Assembly: GCA_964213355.1 (NCBI GenBank) | Contig: CAXOVY010000032.1 | Location: 186,001 to 250,000 of the forward strand | Direction of reading: 5' to 3' | DNA length: 64,000 nucleotides | Origin: JBAXAM01 sp964213355 | Lineage (GTDB): Bacteria > Pseudomonadota > Gammaproteobacteria > UBA9339 | In this document: one piece after another, positions 44,342 through 53,533 of the stretch | Layout: each line of letters opens with the position of its first letter | Numbering within the stretch: position 1 is the first letter of the stretch | Notes under the pieces: model-generated | Told to the model about the DNA's origin: nothing | Seen by the model: only the letters and a program-made list of their open reading frames with translations | Databases searched by the model: none | Position numbers and translations under genes: made by a program

Positions 44342-44926
44342 TTAATTTTCTTTGTTTGATCCTATGGTGTATACCGTCAGATTTATTTCTGCATTAGGAT
44401 ACTCGGTAACTAAGTATTGCAGTTCATCCCAAAGTATCATCCATTTTAAATCCTCCACTGACCGTAGATATTTATATGTGGACAAATAATTACCATTAAA
44501 AACCAGATTAACTTTTTGCCTATAGAGCGGTGTCGGTAATTTTAGAGTGGTATTGTCTATCAGCTGACTTGGAAAATTATGCAACCCCTTTAATACGATT
44601 CCTTGTTGTTTCTCTAGCAATGATCTAAACATAGGGGCTACTGCTGAGTTTATGGTTACATCACTTGGAATTGTGTTTTTGGCTTGAGTCTCTATGCTGG
44701 AAATTTTTTGTTGCGATTCCATTACTTGTTCAACCAACGCAGCTTCTTTAATTTTTGCTGTGTCAATTGCTTTGCGCATCGAAGACATTAACAACATTTC
44801 ACAGAGAACGTAAATTGTTGCGATTAACGCCATTAACAACAATATCCTTTCACGCAAAGTCATGTTATTAACTCGCGCAGTTGCCAGTTGGTATTGCTTC
44901 TGTAACGTTGACGAATGTTCGTTCAT
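44342..44926 (-). CDS. mshJ: MshJ-like (PilO-type) inner-membrane protein
   Basis: 194 residues. A cytoplasmic start (LATARVNNMTLRERILLLMA) leads into one membrane helix (about 26-47), a coiled coil (about 50-80) and a ferredoxin-like periplasmic domain with VNLVFNGNYLSTYKYLRSVEDL, matching MshJ/PilO. It pairs with the PilN-like product in the alignment complex. It overlaps that gene by four bases. Confidence 0.87.
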   Translation of the reverse strand: MNEHSSTLQKQYQLATARVNNMTLRERILLLMALIATIYVLCEMLLMSSMRKAIDTAKIKEAALVEQVMESQQKISSIETQAKNTIPSDVTINSAVAPMFRSLLEKQQGIVLKGLHNFPSQLIDNTTLKLPTPLYRQKVNLVFNGNYLSTYKYLRSVEDLKWMILWDELQYLVTEYPNAEINLTVYTIGSNKEN

Positions 44927-45600
44927 GTTTTTGACTCGGAAGTTTCTTTAGTTTGCACAATAAAAGCATAAATTATTTTTGGCGCTGTTTTGTCGTCTGT
45001 GGTGGTTTTTTCCTCTGTTTTTTCAATTTTTGTAAGAGAAAATGGAGTTTTATTAAAAAGTGATTCATTGTTTAAATTACTTACCAGCTGTACAACATTG
45101 TCAGGGAAGTGAGCCTTACCTGACAATGTTGTGTTATTATTGTGTTTATTAATGTTAATTGAGGTTAACCACACTCCATTTGGACACGCTGTCGCAATTG
45201 CTTCCAAGTAGTTAGAAAAACCTAAACCATTTTTTGAGCGTTGTGTGTATAAAGCTGTGCTGACCTCGTTGTTCTTTATAAATTCCTGCATATTTCTTAT
45301 GCGATCAGAATTTAGTTCTTTCGCTAATTTACTTTTTTGTAATTGTAATTTGGCAATGCGCCCGTTAAGCGCTAGCAGTTCCTTGAAGCTATGAATGGAG
45401 AGACCTGAAAAGATAATTAGTATCAGGGCGCATATCTGTAAGATTTGTTTAAACGGTAAACGTATCTCTTGTTGTTTGGGTACAAATCTAACCAAATTTA
45501 CACGTTGCACGAGTTTGCTGGCAGTGCTACTAGTCAACAAATTATCTGTTCCAAGTTTATCTTGACTCAACATACTATTATAACTCCAATGACTCACCAA
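44923..45600 (-). CDS. MshI2/PilN-like inner-membrane protein
   Basis: 225 residues. Short cytoplasmic tail with QRVNLVRFVPKQQEIRLPF, a motif that PilN-type proteins use to bind PilM. One membrane helix (about 57-75), a coiled coil and a periplasmic domain (FSNYLEAIATACPNGVWLTSI, LSGKAHFPDNVVQLVSNLNN). In Vibrio this gene is the second mshI-like frame. It overlaps mshI by 23 bases and mshJ by 4, so it is translationally coupled. Confidence 0.85.
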   Translation of the reverse strand: MVSHWSYNSMLSQDKLGTDNLLTSSTASKLVQRVNLVRFVPKQQEIRLPFKQILQICALILIIFSGLSIHSFKELLALNGRIAKLQLQKSKLAKELNSDRIRNMQEFIKNNEVSTALYTQRSKNGLGFSNYLEAIATACPNGVWLTSININKHNNNTTLSGKAHFPDNVVQLVSNLNNESLFNKTPFSLTKIEKTEEKTTTDDKTAPKIIYAFIVQTKETSESKT

Positions 45601-46504
45601 TAACGCTTAGACAATTAATTTTGTTGCTCAGTGGCATCCCCTTGTCATTGTCACTCAACCATTTATTTGTATCGAGTATCTCAACTCGTAAGTTAAATGC
45701 CGTTTCAATAAGTTGAATCAATTTTTGGTTTTGTCCTAAAAGCTTGTCCATAAAAAATTTTATCAGAATTGTTTTATCACGATTTTGATAAAAGTCTATT
45801 GAACGTTGCAGTTCGGCAATTAGCCTATTACAAAAATCATCGAATATCCGGACGTTAGTTTCACCTTGAGAGCTGAATTCTAGCTTACGTTCTAAGTAAA
45901 TTAACTGGTCTTTAACTACCAAGATATAATAATATTCTCCTTCCTGTGTTAAAAAAATTGCACTATTCCCCATAATGGGTAACGAACTTATGACATTACG
46001 TATTGCTAGTGCTGCAATATTGACGGCTTCCAAGTTTAAACCAGCTTCTTTGACCATGCCAGCAACTGTATTTAGCCACTGTAAGTTTACAACTACTACG
46101 TATATTTTTGCTGATTGCCCTGTTTGCACTGGTGCTGGAAAAAAGTCAACTACTGCCTGTTCGATCGGAAAATCAATCAGGTCTTTAATCAACCAGTGTA
46201 CCGATTCTTCTATCTCATTATCATCTACCTTTGGTTTCTCAATAAGTATTAAACGATAATCCTCTCGTGATAGCACTATGTGGCAGTTTGCATGTTGTAA
46301 CTGGTTGTGCGCTACAAACGAAGACAAGCTGTTTTGCTGTACTTCAAGATCCCCATTAAAATATTTGCACTCTAATATTTGTAAAACAGGTTTTACTTTG
46401 GTCAAAGCTATGCTTAATCCTTCCTTGCTAATTTGTACACAAACAGATTTTTTACCAAGGCTGCCTAGTTTAAAAATTTTTCCTAATAATGATATTATTT
46501 TCAT
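45578..46504 (-). CDS. mshI: MshI (PilM-like actin-fold protein)
   Basis: 308 residues. An N-terminal KKSVCVQISKEGLSIALTKV begins an actin-like fold. Later HWLIKDLIDFPIEQAVVDFF and VNIAALAIRNVISSLP match MshI/PilM. It is cytoplasmic and docks to the PilN tail. It follows the PilT-like gene by one base. No catalytic activity is expected. Confidence 0.87.
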   Translation of the reverse strand: MKIISLLGKIFKLGSLGKKSVCVQISKEGLSIALTKVKPVLQILECKYFNGDLEVQQNSLSSFVAHNQLQHANCHIVLSREDYRLILIEKPKVDDNEIEESVHWLIKDLIDFPIEQAVVDFFPAPVQTGQSAKIYVVVVNLQWLNTVAGMVKEAGLNLEAVNIAALAIRNVISSLPIMGNSAIFLTQEGEYYYILVVKDQLIYLERKLEFSSQGETNVRIFDDFCNRLIAELQRSIDFYQNRDKTILIKFFMDKLLGQNQKLIQLIETAFNLRVEILDTNKWLSDNDKGMPLSNKINCLSVIGESLEL

Positions 46505-46505
46505 T

Positions 46506-47537
46506 TCAATTTACTGCCTCAGTAGGATCGACAATACCAGCTGCAACTAATTCTTTCATGCTTTGCTCGTAGCTTCTCATACCCAAACCTTGTCCAGTTT
46601 GCAGTACAGATTTAAGTTGGGGAATTTTGTTTTCACGAATTAAATTGGATACTGCTGGGGTGCTAAGCAAAATTTCCAATATCGCTACTCGTCCACCTTT
46701 TTTGCGCTTAATCAAATTCTGAGCTATCACTGCTTGCAATGAATCGGCTAACATAATACGCACGAGTTCTTTTTCGCTATTGGGGAATACGTCGACTATT
46801 CGATTGATGGTTTTAGGAGCGGAACTTGTGTGCAATGTTGCAAAAACCAAGTGACCAGTTTCCGCGGCAGTTAATGCCAAGCGAATGGTCTCAATATCAC
46901 GCATTTCGCCAACTAAAATCACATCTGGATCTTCCCGCAGGGAGGCGCGTAGAGCACTATTAAAACTTGCTGTGTGTCGGTGTACCTCGCGTTGTTGGAT
47001 TAGACTAAGCTTGCTTTGGTAGACAAACTCAATGGGGTCTTCAATTGTTATAATATGGCAAGGTTCAGTTTGATTGATGTAGTCAATCATGGCGGCTAAA
47101 GTGGTACTTTTGCCGCTACCAGTTGGTCCTGTTACTAAAACTATTCCATTATTTAGTTTACACAACTTTTGTAAAGTAGGGGGCATCATTAAGTCTTTCA
47201 GCGTGGGTACGGTCAAAGGAACAATTCTAAAAACTGCACTAACTCCATTCATTTGTTGAAAAATATTGACTCGGCAACGTGCAACATCTGGTAGGTCAAG
47301 TGAAAAATCAAGTTCGTTATTTTCTTCTGGTGAAAGGAGTAGTTTTGGGGGCACAATTGCTTTCAACATTTCCAATAATTCATTATTGAAAATTGGTGCA
47401 GTATTTTCGAGAGGTAGCAGATCTCCATCAACACGACACATTGGAGGCATGCCGGACGAAAGGTGTAAATCAGATCCACGACGTTCAACAATGCGAATCA
47501 GTAACTTTTTGACGTCTACTGTCAAGATTATCTCCAT
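46506..47537 (-). CDS. pilT: PilT-type retraction ATPase
   Basis: 343 residues from the ATG at 47537; a TTG at 47546 is an alternative start. The PAS-like N-domain has GSDLHLSSGMPP. Walker A is GPTGSGKSTTLAAMID (near 135), an Asp box ITIEDPIEF, Walker B VILVGEMRDIET and a His box FATLHTSSA. The C-terminal AILEILLSTPAVSNLIRE with SYEQSMKELV is PilT/PilU-specific. It pulls the pilus back. Standard MSHA loci lack pilT here, so its place at the head of the cluster is unusual. Confidence 0.93.
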   Translation of the reverse strand: MEIILTVDVKKLLIRIVERRGSDLHLSSGMPPMCRVDGDLLPLENTAPIFNNELLEMLKAIVPPKLLLSPEENNELDFSLDLPDVARCRVNIFQQMNGVSAVFRIVPLTVPTLKDLMMPPTLQKLCKLNNGIVLVTGPTGSGKSTTLAAMIDYINQTEPCHIITIEDPIEFVYQSKLSLIQQREVHRHTASFNSALRASLREDPDVILVGEMRDIETIRLALTAAETGHLVFATLHTSSAPKTINRIVDVFPNSEKELVRIMLADSLQAVIAQNLIKRKKGGRVAILEILLSTPAVSNLIRENKIPQLKSVLQTGQGLGMRSYEQSMKELVAAGIVDPTEAVN

Positions 47538-47553
47538 TTGTATCAATGAGATA

Positions 47554-47581
47554 ATTCTACACTAGATTGTTTTTTTTGCAA
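47554..47581 (-). promoter_or_regulatory. Candidate promoter of the pilT-msh cluster
   Basis: On the minus strand TTGCAA (47581-47576), 16 bases, and TAGAAT (47559-47554). It leaves a very short leader before the ATG at 47537, and no Shine-Dalgarno is visible, so the start call is not firm. The tsaD promoter must lie in the same 65-bp gap. Confidence 0.45.
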
Positions 47582-47611
47582 TAACAGAGTTTTAAATTTA
47601 GAATTACGATA

Positions 47612-48607
47612 ATGATTATTTTAGGTATTGAAACTTCTTGTGATGAAACTGGTGTTGCTGTTTATGATACAAACCAGAATCTAATAACGCATAAATTGCA
47701 CAGTCAAATTGCGTTGCATGCTAAATTTGGCGGTGTTGTTCCGGAACTAGCTTCGCGCGATCATGTATGCAAAATTTTACCTTTGGTTGAACAAGTTTTA
47801 GCTGAGGCTAAAGTTGATTTGCGAGATTTGGATGCTGTTGCATATACGGCTGGTCCAGGTCTTGTCGGTGCTTTGTTAGTTGGCGCCGCTTTTGCTAAGT
47901 CGCTTAACTTTGCCTTAAAAATTCCTGCAGTTGCTGTTAATCATATGGAAGCGCATTTGCTTGCACCGCTGCTCGAGCTAGATCCTCCTGATTTTCCTTT
48001 TCTTGCCTTGTTAGTTTCAGGAGGACATACGCAGTTGATTGAAGCAGCTGCATTTGGCAAATACCAGATTTTAGGCGAAACTATGGATGATGCTGCTGGT
48101 GAGGCTTTTGATAAGGTAGCAAAAATTTTAGATCTTCCATATCCAGGTGGTCCGGCGCTCGAAAAATTTGCAGAAAAAGGCGAGGCTATGCGTTTTCGCT
48201 TTCCGCGTCCCATGGTTAATCGCGCGGGCTTAGATTTTAGTTTTAGTGGACTCAAAACTTTTGCTTTGAATTGTTTTCATGAGTTTGGTAGTGACGCTCA
48301 GACTCGAGCAGATATTGCATATGCTTTTCAAGATGCTGTGGTTGATACTTTCGTTATAAAATGTCGCCTGGGTCTTAAGCAGACGGGATTAACACGGCTT
48401 GTCGTTGCTGGCGGGGTTAGCGCTAATAAAATATTGCGCCAAAAGTTAAGGACTATGGCGAGCGTCGAAAATACAGAAGTTTATTATCCACGTCTAGAAT
48501 TTTGTACTGATAACGGTGCAATGGTGGCATACACCGGTTGGCGTCGTTTTATATTAGGCGAAAAGTCTGACATGGAAATCAAAGTTTATCCGCGCTTGCG
48601 GATGTAG
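47612..48607 (+). CDS. tsaD: tRNA N6-threonylcarbamoyladenosine transferase subunit TsaD
   Basis: 331 residues. It has ILGIETSCDETGVAVYD at the start, the HMEAHLLAPLLE metal site (near 111), the nucleotide segment LVSGGHTQL and the C-terminal CTDNGAMVAYTG. Together with TsaB and TsaE it adds threonylcarbamoyl to A37 of ANN-decoding tRNAs. It is divergent from pilT and convergent with plsY (12-base gap). tsaE lies 5.4 kb away. In many relatives tsaD neighbours rpsU; here the pilus cluster and the GGDEF/EAL gene lie between. Confidence 0.97.
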   Translation: MIILGIETSCDETGVAVYDTNQNLITHKLHSQIALHAKFGGVVPELASRDHVCKILPLVEQVLAEAKVDLRDLDAVAYTAGPGLVGALLVGAAFAKSLNFALKIPAVAVNHMEAHLLAPLLELDPPDFPFLALLVSGGHTQLIEAAAFGKYQILGETMDDAAGEAFDKVAKILDLPYPGGPALEKFAEKGEAMRFRFPRPMVNRAGLDFSFSGLKTFALNCFHEFGSDAQTRADIAYAFQDAVVDTFVIKCRLGLKQTGLTRLVVAGGVSANKILRQKLRTMASVENTEVYYPRLEFCTDNGAMVAYTGWRRFILGEKSDMEIKVYPRLRM

Positions 48608-48619
48608 CTGATTTAACAG

Positions 48620-49207
48620 TCAAAAGCTGATTTTACTTTCCGATCCAGAGCGCAATCTTTGTATGTTATCCCGGTGGTTCCAGATTAACATTGCAGTAAT
48701 TATAAGCATTGGTAGTAAATACGCTTTGTCTCCAAGAAATAACATAAAAATCGGAGTTGCAATTGCGGAAGCTAATGCAGCAAGCGATGAATAACGGAAG
48801 GCAGCAGCTACTAAGAGCCAGCTAATAATCGCTGCAACACCAACGATTGGTGATAATGCCAAGATTGCTCCAGCGGCCGTTGCTACACCTTTGCCACCTT
48901 GAAATTTAAAAAATGCTGGATAGAGATGGCCTAAGAAGGCAGCTACAGCAATTAATCCAAGAAAAAATCCGCTAATACCAACTAAATGACCGACAAGAAC
49001 TGGTAGAAATCCTTTTAACATATCACCAGCTAAAGTTATAAGTGCCGGGGTTTTTCCGCCAATACGTAGTACGTTAGTCGCTCCAGGGTTCATTGAGCCT
49101 TGGGTACGTGGGTCTGGTAACTTAAGAAGCTTACAAACAATAATGGCACTTGATAACGAGCCAATAAGATAAGCAATGACGCCAAATATTATTACTGATA
49201 TCATCAT
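48620..49207 (-). CDS. plsY: Acyl-phosphate glycerol-3-phosphate acyltransferase PlsY
   Basis: 195 residues with five membrane helices and all three PlsY motifs: IGSLSSAIIVCKL, GSMNPGATNVLRIGGK and FKFQGGKGVATAAG. It transfers an acyl chain from acyl-phosphate to glycerol-3-phosphate, the first step of phospholipid synthesis with PlsX. It is convergent with tsaD and divergent from orn. Confidence 0.95.
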   Translation of the reverse strand: MMISVIIFGVIAYLIGSLSSAIIVCKLLKLPDPRTQGSMNPGATNVLRIGGKTPALITLAGDMLKGFLPVLVGHLVGISGFFLGLIAVAAFLGHLYPAFFKFQGGKGVATAAGAILALSPIVGVAAIISWLLVAAAFRYSSLAALASAIATPIFMLFLGDKAYLLPMLIITAMLIWNHRDNIQRLRSGSESKISF

Positions 49208-49307
49208 AAATGACTCCTTGTGGTATAAATTTCTTTAACGAAATTTTACGCTGATTAAAATGGCGTGCAAGGTTTTTAATAATATGAAGTGTTCTAAGGT
49301 TGATTGT

Positions 49308-49859
49308 ATGCATGCAAGCTCAAACAATTTGATTTGGTTAGATTTAGAAATGACTGGTTTGGATCCGGATAGCGATTGTATTTTAGAAATTGCAACCGTT
49401 GTAACGGATAAACACTTAAGTATTATTGCAGAGGGACCAGTGCTCGCAATTCATCACAGTGATTCAGTGCTTACTAAAATGGATGAGTGGTGTACAAAAC
49501 AGCATGGGAGTTCTGGCTTAACCGAAAGAGTTCAAAGCAGTCGAATTAGTACCAGCAAAGCAGAAAAATTAACTTTAGAGTTTTTGCAGCAGTATGTTTT
49601 GGGTGGAAAGTCACCAATGTGTGGTAATTCTATTTGCCAGGATCGGAGATTTTTATACCGCTATATGCCGGAGTTAGAAAAATATTTTCATTATCGTAAT
49701 TTTGATGTCAGCGTTTTGAAAATTATCGCCAAGCGTTGGTATCCCGCAGTTGCCAAAGGCTTTCATAAAAAGACTAAGCATCAAGCTTTAAGTGACGTCT
49801 ATGATTCGATTGAAGAAATGAAGTATTACATGAAGAATCTGTTTATTCCGATGCCATAA
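49308..49859 (+). CDS. orn: Oligoribonuclease
   Basis: 183 residues from the ATG at 49308. Earlier ATGs exist, but this gives the normal length and start (NNLIWLDLEMTGLDPDSD). DEDDh exonuclease residues appear: Asp and Glu in LDLEMTG, the Asp of CQDRRFLYRYMPELE, and His and Asp in KHQALSDVYDSIEE. It degrades 2-5 nt RNAs, including pGpG from c-di-GMP breakdown, thus linking to GGDEF/EAL turnover. The gene stands alone with a coiled-coil cassette facing it. Confidence 0.95.
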   Translation: MHASSNNLIWLDLEMTGLDPDSDCILEIATVVTDKHLSIIAEGPVLAIHHSDSVLTKMDEWCTKQHGSSGLTERVQSSRISTSKAEKLTLEFLQQYVLGGKSPMCGNSICQDRRFLYRYMPELEKYFHYRNFDVSVLKIIAKRWYPAVAKGFHKKTKHQALSDVYDSIEEMKYYMKNLFIPMP

Positions 49860-49884
49860 AAGCGTCTATCCCTGCATGCATATT

Positions 49885-50235
49885 TCAATGGAATTTAATT
49901 AAAAAGCCAAGTATTGTAACACCAACTGCAATCATACTGCCTAGCCACACAATAGTTGTGTTTTTACTTGATTCTATCCTTAAATCCATATTCAGTTCCA
50001 GCTCTTTTATGTCCCTCTTTAATTCGGACTTGGTTGCTTCTATGTCCCGTTTCAATTCGGATTTAACTAGCTCTAAATCTTCTCTAACCAGCTCTAAATC
50101 CTTTTTAGTTGCCAATTTATCTTCTATGATTTCAGCCATAGTTTCAGCTTGTACTTCAGCTTGTTTTTCTGGAACGCCAACAGCCTTTAACCTGTTTGCA
50201 TACTTCAGAGTATCAAAGTTTTTTTCGTTGCTCAT
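49885..50235 (-). CDS. Coiled-coil membrane protein, DUF1640-like, copy 1
   Basis: 116 residues from the ATG at 50235 (GGAAG upstream). Conserved opening FDTLKYANRLKAVGVPEKQAEVQAE, then KLATKKDLELVRE, heptad-rich coiled coil (about 45-88) and one C-terminal membrane helix (TTIVWLGSMIAVGVTILGFL). The pattern fits the DUF1640/CCDC90-like family; the function in bacteria is unknown. Two paralogues lie within 4 kb (51497-51898 and 53528-53884), all on the minus strand. It follows queG by 115 bases. Confidence 0.75.
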   Translation of the reverse strand: MSNEKNFDTLKYANRLKAVGVPEKQAEVQAETMAEIIEDKLATKKDLELVREDLELVKSELKRDIEATKSELKRDIKELELNMDLRIESSKNTTIVWLGSMIAVGVTILGFLIKFH

Positions 50236-50350
50236 TCTTATTACTTCCTTATCATACTGAAAATGGCCAAATGTTATTGCGTATGACATAAAATATACTC
50301 GCACATTATACATTATTTTACCGGAATAATCTTAGCGTAAATTAAGAGAG

Positions 50351-51379
50351 TTACAACACTGGGAAAATAACTGTAGTGGAGTGTTCCAATGCCCATGCAA
50401 CATGTTCTTGGACTAGTGATGAAGGATAATTTAAACGAAGTTGCAAAGCCATACGATTTTCTTCTGTAGGAGGTGAATTCCCAAGTGCTACAGCAAGGTT
50501 GCGTAGCCAGCGTTCATAACCAATGCGGCAAATTGGCGAATCTTTGGTTTTATCTAAAAATTCTTTTTCATCCCACAAAAACCATTTAGCTAGGTCACCT
50601 GAAACGAAATGTGCAAATGGAGTAAATAAGATGTTTGATTCGGTTTTTGCAAAACGATTCCAAGGGCAAGCATGTTGACACATATCACATCCAAAAACTC
50701 GTGTACCGATTAGTGGGCGTAAGTGTAATGGAATTATGGCTGTATATTCAATAGTTAGATATGCGATGCAATTTCTCGCATCAAGTTTATATGGTGAGAC
50801 AATAGCTTTGGTAGGGCACTGATCTATACATTTAGTGCAGTTACCACAACTATTGGCTAGAGGTTTATCAATCGGTAGTGGTAGATTGGTAAAAATTTCT
50901 CCTAAGAAAAAATGTGATCCTGAATTTTGATTGATCAAGATCGAATTCTTTCCATACCAGCCAATGCCAGCTTTAGCGGCCAATGCTTTCTCTAATATTG
51001 GAGCATTACCAGAAAAAACTCGCATTTTTTGTGGTAAATTTATTCGAGCAGAAATTTTTTCTGCATATTTTTTTAGTAGTTGACGAATATAAGTCGGATA
51101 ATCTTGCAGTTGTGCAAATGCGGCTAGAGGATGAGATAACGAAGATGATTTTGGATAATTAATACTGCAACAAATTGCGCGAACGGTATTTGGTAATAGT
51201 TGTTCAGGATGTTCTCGTAACTCGATGTTTCTTTCAAGATAGCTCATGTTGCCATGAAAGCCAAATTGTAGCCATTTTTTGAGGTATGTGGCTTCTTGAT
51301 TAAGATTAATATCAGTTATACCAATTTGATCAAAGCCTAATTCTTTGCCAAGCTGTTTAATGAAACTGTTTAAATTCAT
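50351..51379 (-). CDS. queG: Epoxyqueuosine reductase
   Basis: 342 residues. The cobalamin-binding N-domain (GIGWYGKNSILINQNSGSHFFLGEI) is followed by two [4Fe-4S] ferredoxin clusters (CGNCTKCIDQCPTKAI and CDMCQHACPWN). The C-terminal HEAT-like part (RNLAVALGNSP; VQEHVAWALEHS) is as usual. It reduces epoxyqueuosine to queuosine in tRNA. The neighbourhood queG/nnr/tsaE is typical of gammaproteobacteria. Its last codons (TTVIFPVL) recur as short remnants beside the coiled-coil copies 2 and 3. Confidence 0.96.
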   Translation of the reverse strand: MNLNSFIKQLGKELGFDQIGITDINLNQEATYLKKWLQFGFHGNMSYLERNIELREHPEQLLPNTVRAICCSINYPKSSSLSHPLAAFAQLQDYPTYIRQLLKKYAEKISARINLPQKMRVFSGNAPILEKALAAKAGIGWYGKNSILINQNSGSHFFLGEIFTNLPLPIDKPLANSCGNCTKCIDQCPTKAIVSPYKLDARNCIAYLTIEYTAIIPLHLRPLIGTRVFGCDMCQHACPWNRFAKTESNILFTPFAHFVSGDLAKWFLWDEKEFLDKTKDSPICRIGYERWLRNLAVALGNSPPTEENRMALQLRLNYPSSLVQEHVAWALEHSTTVIFPVL

Positions 51380-51455
51380 ATCTGGTTACAATTTAAATAA
51401 TTTCATTAAGACAACAAGTATGCCTATACCTCCTATCATGAGGCTGCCAAGTTTT

Positions 51456-51664
51456 CCGGAGTGACGCTAATTTAAGCCCATTATGGCACATCCCTGCTAC
51501 CATAATGCTAAAATTAGCGTCACTGTTTGAGTTGCCGCGGACGTCCTGCGGCTGGGAAACGCCACAATGACTGGTCGCCGTCGGTCTTCACTCGCAAAAG
51601 CGGCTCGCTCTCGACGGCTACCGCGGGCTTCTCGCCATCGCTTCGCTCTCCCTGGCTCGGCGAG
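51456..51664. mobile_element. ~205-bp GC-rich insertion with a palindromic end, inside coiled-coil copy 2
   Basis: Comparing copy 2 with copy 3 shows that the original gene resumes at KLGSLMIGGIGILVVLMKLFKL (51456 down to about 51388). The DNA between is GC-rich, unlike anything around it, and ends in a strong palindrome at 51461-51523. No open frame of note. It looks like a small non-autonomous element or REP-like unit of foreign composition. The family is unknown. Confidence 0.65.
51461..51523. repeat. Nested palindrome at one end of the GC-rich insertion
   Basis: GTGACGCTAATTT (51461-51473) pairs with AAATTAGCGTCAC (51511-51523), and inside it CATTATGG pairs with CCATAATG. A loop of about a dozen bases remains. 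It would form a long stable hairpin. Confidence 0.8.
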
Positions 51665-52039
51665 CGTCATGCGCAGTTCTAGTTCTTTTATGGTTTGATT
51701 GGTGCGTTCCTCTGATAAGGCTATACGCTCTTCAAGATGTTTTTCAAGGCGTATTATATCGTCCTTAGTTGCCAGTTTATCGTCTATAATCTCGCGCATC
51801 ATCTCAACTTGTGCTTCAGCTTGCTTTTCTGGAACACCAGCAGCTTTTAGCCTGTTTGCGTATTGTAAAGTATCAAATATTCCACTGCCCATTTTCATTG
51901 CTCCAACAGCACTTATCATACACATTTCCTTACTGCTTATCATTGTACATTATTTTTGCTGAAAAGAAATAGTTCTACAACCCCGGTGAAACAACTATAG
52001 TGGCTTACAAACTCGCAATTTAAGCATAAATTAGCTAAA

Positions 52040-53533
52040 ATGATGTTTATGCTAAATACTTCTGCATTATTATATCATGTCAAACAAATTCGTGAGCTCG
52101 AAAATATTGCTATTTTGCAACACGGTATCAGCGCAGTTGCTTTAATGCAACGCGCTGGAGCAGCAGCTTTTCGCGAGTTAAAAAAGCATTGGCCAAAAGC
52201 CAAGAACATTACGGTTGTTTGTGGCAAAGGTAATAACGGTGGTGATGGTTATGTCGTAGCGAGTCTTGCCAAAAAAGCCAAATTAAATGTACAGATATTG
52301 CAACTAGTTCCCTGCGAAAGTTTAACCGGTGCGGCAAAAAATGCAGCAATTAACGCGAAAAGATTAAAAATAAAAACTCACCCATTTTCTGCCGAAAAAC
52401 TTGCAAAAAGTGATGTGGTTGTTGATGCATTGCTTGGTACTGGTTTGACGGGTGTTGTGCAATTGCAATTTAAAGTTGCAATGGATGCTATTAATGCGAG
52501 TAAAATACCAGTACTTGCTATTGATTTACCGTCTGGGCTTGATGCCGATACCGGGAATGCTTTGGGTGCTGCGATTCGTGCAGGTTTAACTGTTACTTTT
52601 ATTGGGGATAAAGTTGGTTTACATATTGGGGAAGCTCAAGATTATACCGGCAGCATAATTTGCGATGATTTGGAGTTACCACAAAAAATATTTACTCAGG
52701 TAAAAGCTTCTGCGCAAATACTAAATTTGACTGAAGAACTAAAGTCACAGCCACTGCGTGCGCGCATTGCACATAAAGGAAATTTTGGTCATGTTTTAGT
52801 GATTGGTGGCGATTATGGGATGTGTGGGGCGGTGCGCATGGCGGCAGAGGCTGCAGCCAGAGTTGGTGCCGGTTTAATTAGCGTGGCAACTAGGCCAGAA
52901 CACGTGGCAATGATTAATGTCGCTCGTCCAGAGATTATGGTGCATGGTATAGAGGAATTAAAACAGTTGGATCCTTTATTACAAAAGGCCAGTGTTATCG
53001 TTCTTGGTCCTGGTTTGGGAATATCCAGTTGGAGTAAGATGTTATTTGATTCTGTTTTCGCAGTCAAAAAACCCTTAGTAGTTGATGCGGATGCATTAAA
53101 TATTTTGACTTCTAATCATCAAGTACGTGACAATTGGATTTTAACGCCACATCCGGGTGAAGCAGCGAGACTTTTGAGTGCAGCCACGCAAGCCGTTCAA
53201 TCTAATCGATTGGATGCAGTCTACAAATTGCAGCAAAAATTTGGTGGGGTTTGTGTTTTAAAAGGAGCTGGAACTTTAGTTGCAGCACCGGGAGAAATGG
53301 TGCGCATATGTGATGCTGGTAATCCAGGAATGGCAAGTGGTGGTATGGGCGATATTTTGAGTGGTATTATCGGTGGATTGCTTGCACAAGGATTGAGCTT
53401 ATTTGATGCTGCTAAGTTGGGCGTGTTAGTTCATGCAACTGCTGGTGATTTGGTTGCAGCAGAACAAGGTGAGAGGGGAATGCTGGCGTTAGATTTATTG
53501 CCAGTGGTGCGAAAAATCCTGAATGCTTTATAA
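52040..53533 (+). CDS. nnr: Bifunctional NAD(P)H-hydrate epimerase/dehydratase
   Basis: 497 residues, a fusion of YjeF_N epimerase (GKGNNGGDGYVVASLAKKA near 62; IDLPSGLDADTG near 158) and the C-terminal ADP/ATP-dependent dehydratase (LVIGGDYGMCGAVRMA, VVDADALNIL, ILTPHPGEAARLL, GNPGMASGGMGDILSGIIGG). It repairs hydrated NADH and NADPH. It starts the block that continues with tsaE-amiC-mutL, though a coiled-coil cassette sits in between. Confidence 0.95.
   Translation: MMFMLNTSALLYHVKQIRELENIAILQHGISAVALMQRAGAAAFRELKKHWPKAKNITVVCGKGNNGGDGYVVASLAKKAKLNVQILQLVPCESLTGAAKNAAINAKRLKIKTHPFSAEKLAKSDVVVDALLGTGLTGVVQLQFKVAMDAINASKIPVLAIDLPSGLDADTGNALGAAIRAGLTVTFIGDKVGLHIGEAQDYTGSIICDDLELPQKIFTQVKASAQILNLTEELKSQPLRARIAHKGNFGHVLVIGGDYGMCGAVRMAAEAAARVGAGLISVATRPEHVAMINVARPEIMVHGIEELKQLDPLLQKASVIVLGPGLGISSWSKMLFDSVFAVKKPLVVDADALNILTSNHQVRDNWILTPHPGEAARLLSAATQAVQSNRLDAVYKLQQKFGGVCVLKGAGTLVAAPGEMVRICDAGNPGMASGGMGDILSGIIGGLLAQGLSLFDAAKLGVLVHATAGDLVAAEQGERGMLALDLLPVVRKILNAL

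Larger units (their letters stand above)
51388..51898 (-). pseudogene. Coiled-coil membrane protein, DUF1640-like, copy 2, interrupted
   Basis: The start at 51898 has GGAG upstream. The first ~75 residues match copies 1 and 3 (FDTLQYANRLKAAGVPEKQAEAQVE; KLATKDDI; a coiled coil ending ELELRMTL). The frame then runs into the GC-rich insertion and ends at 51497 after Arg/Ala-rich sequence. The displaced C-terminus with its membrane helix lies beyond the insertion (51456-51388), so the product loses its anchor. Confidence 0.75.

Noticed and set aside
51497..51943. A distinct Arg-rich protein
   Set aside because: The Arg/Ala-rich tail is read from the GC-rich insertion, and the displaced native C-terminus is found beyond it.
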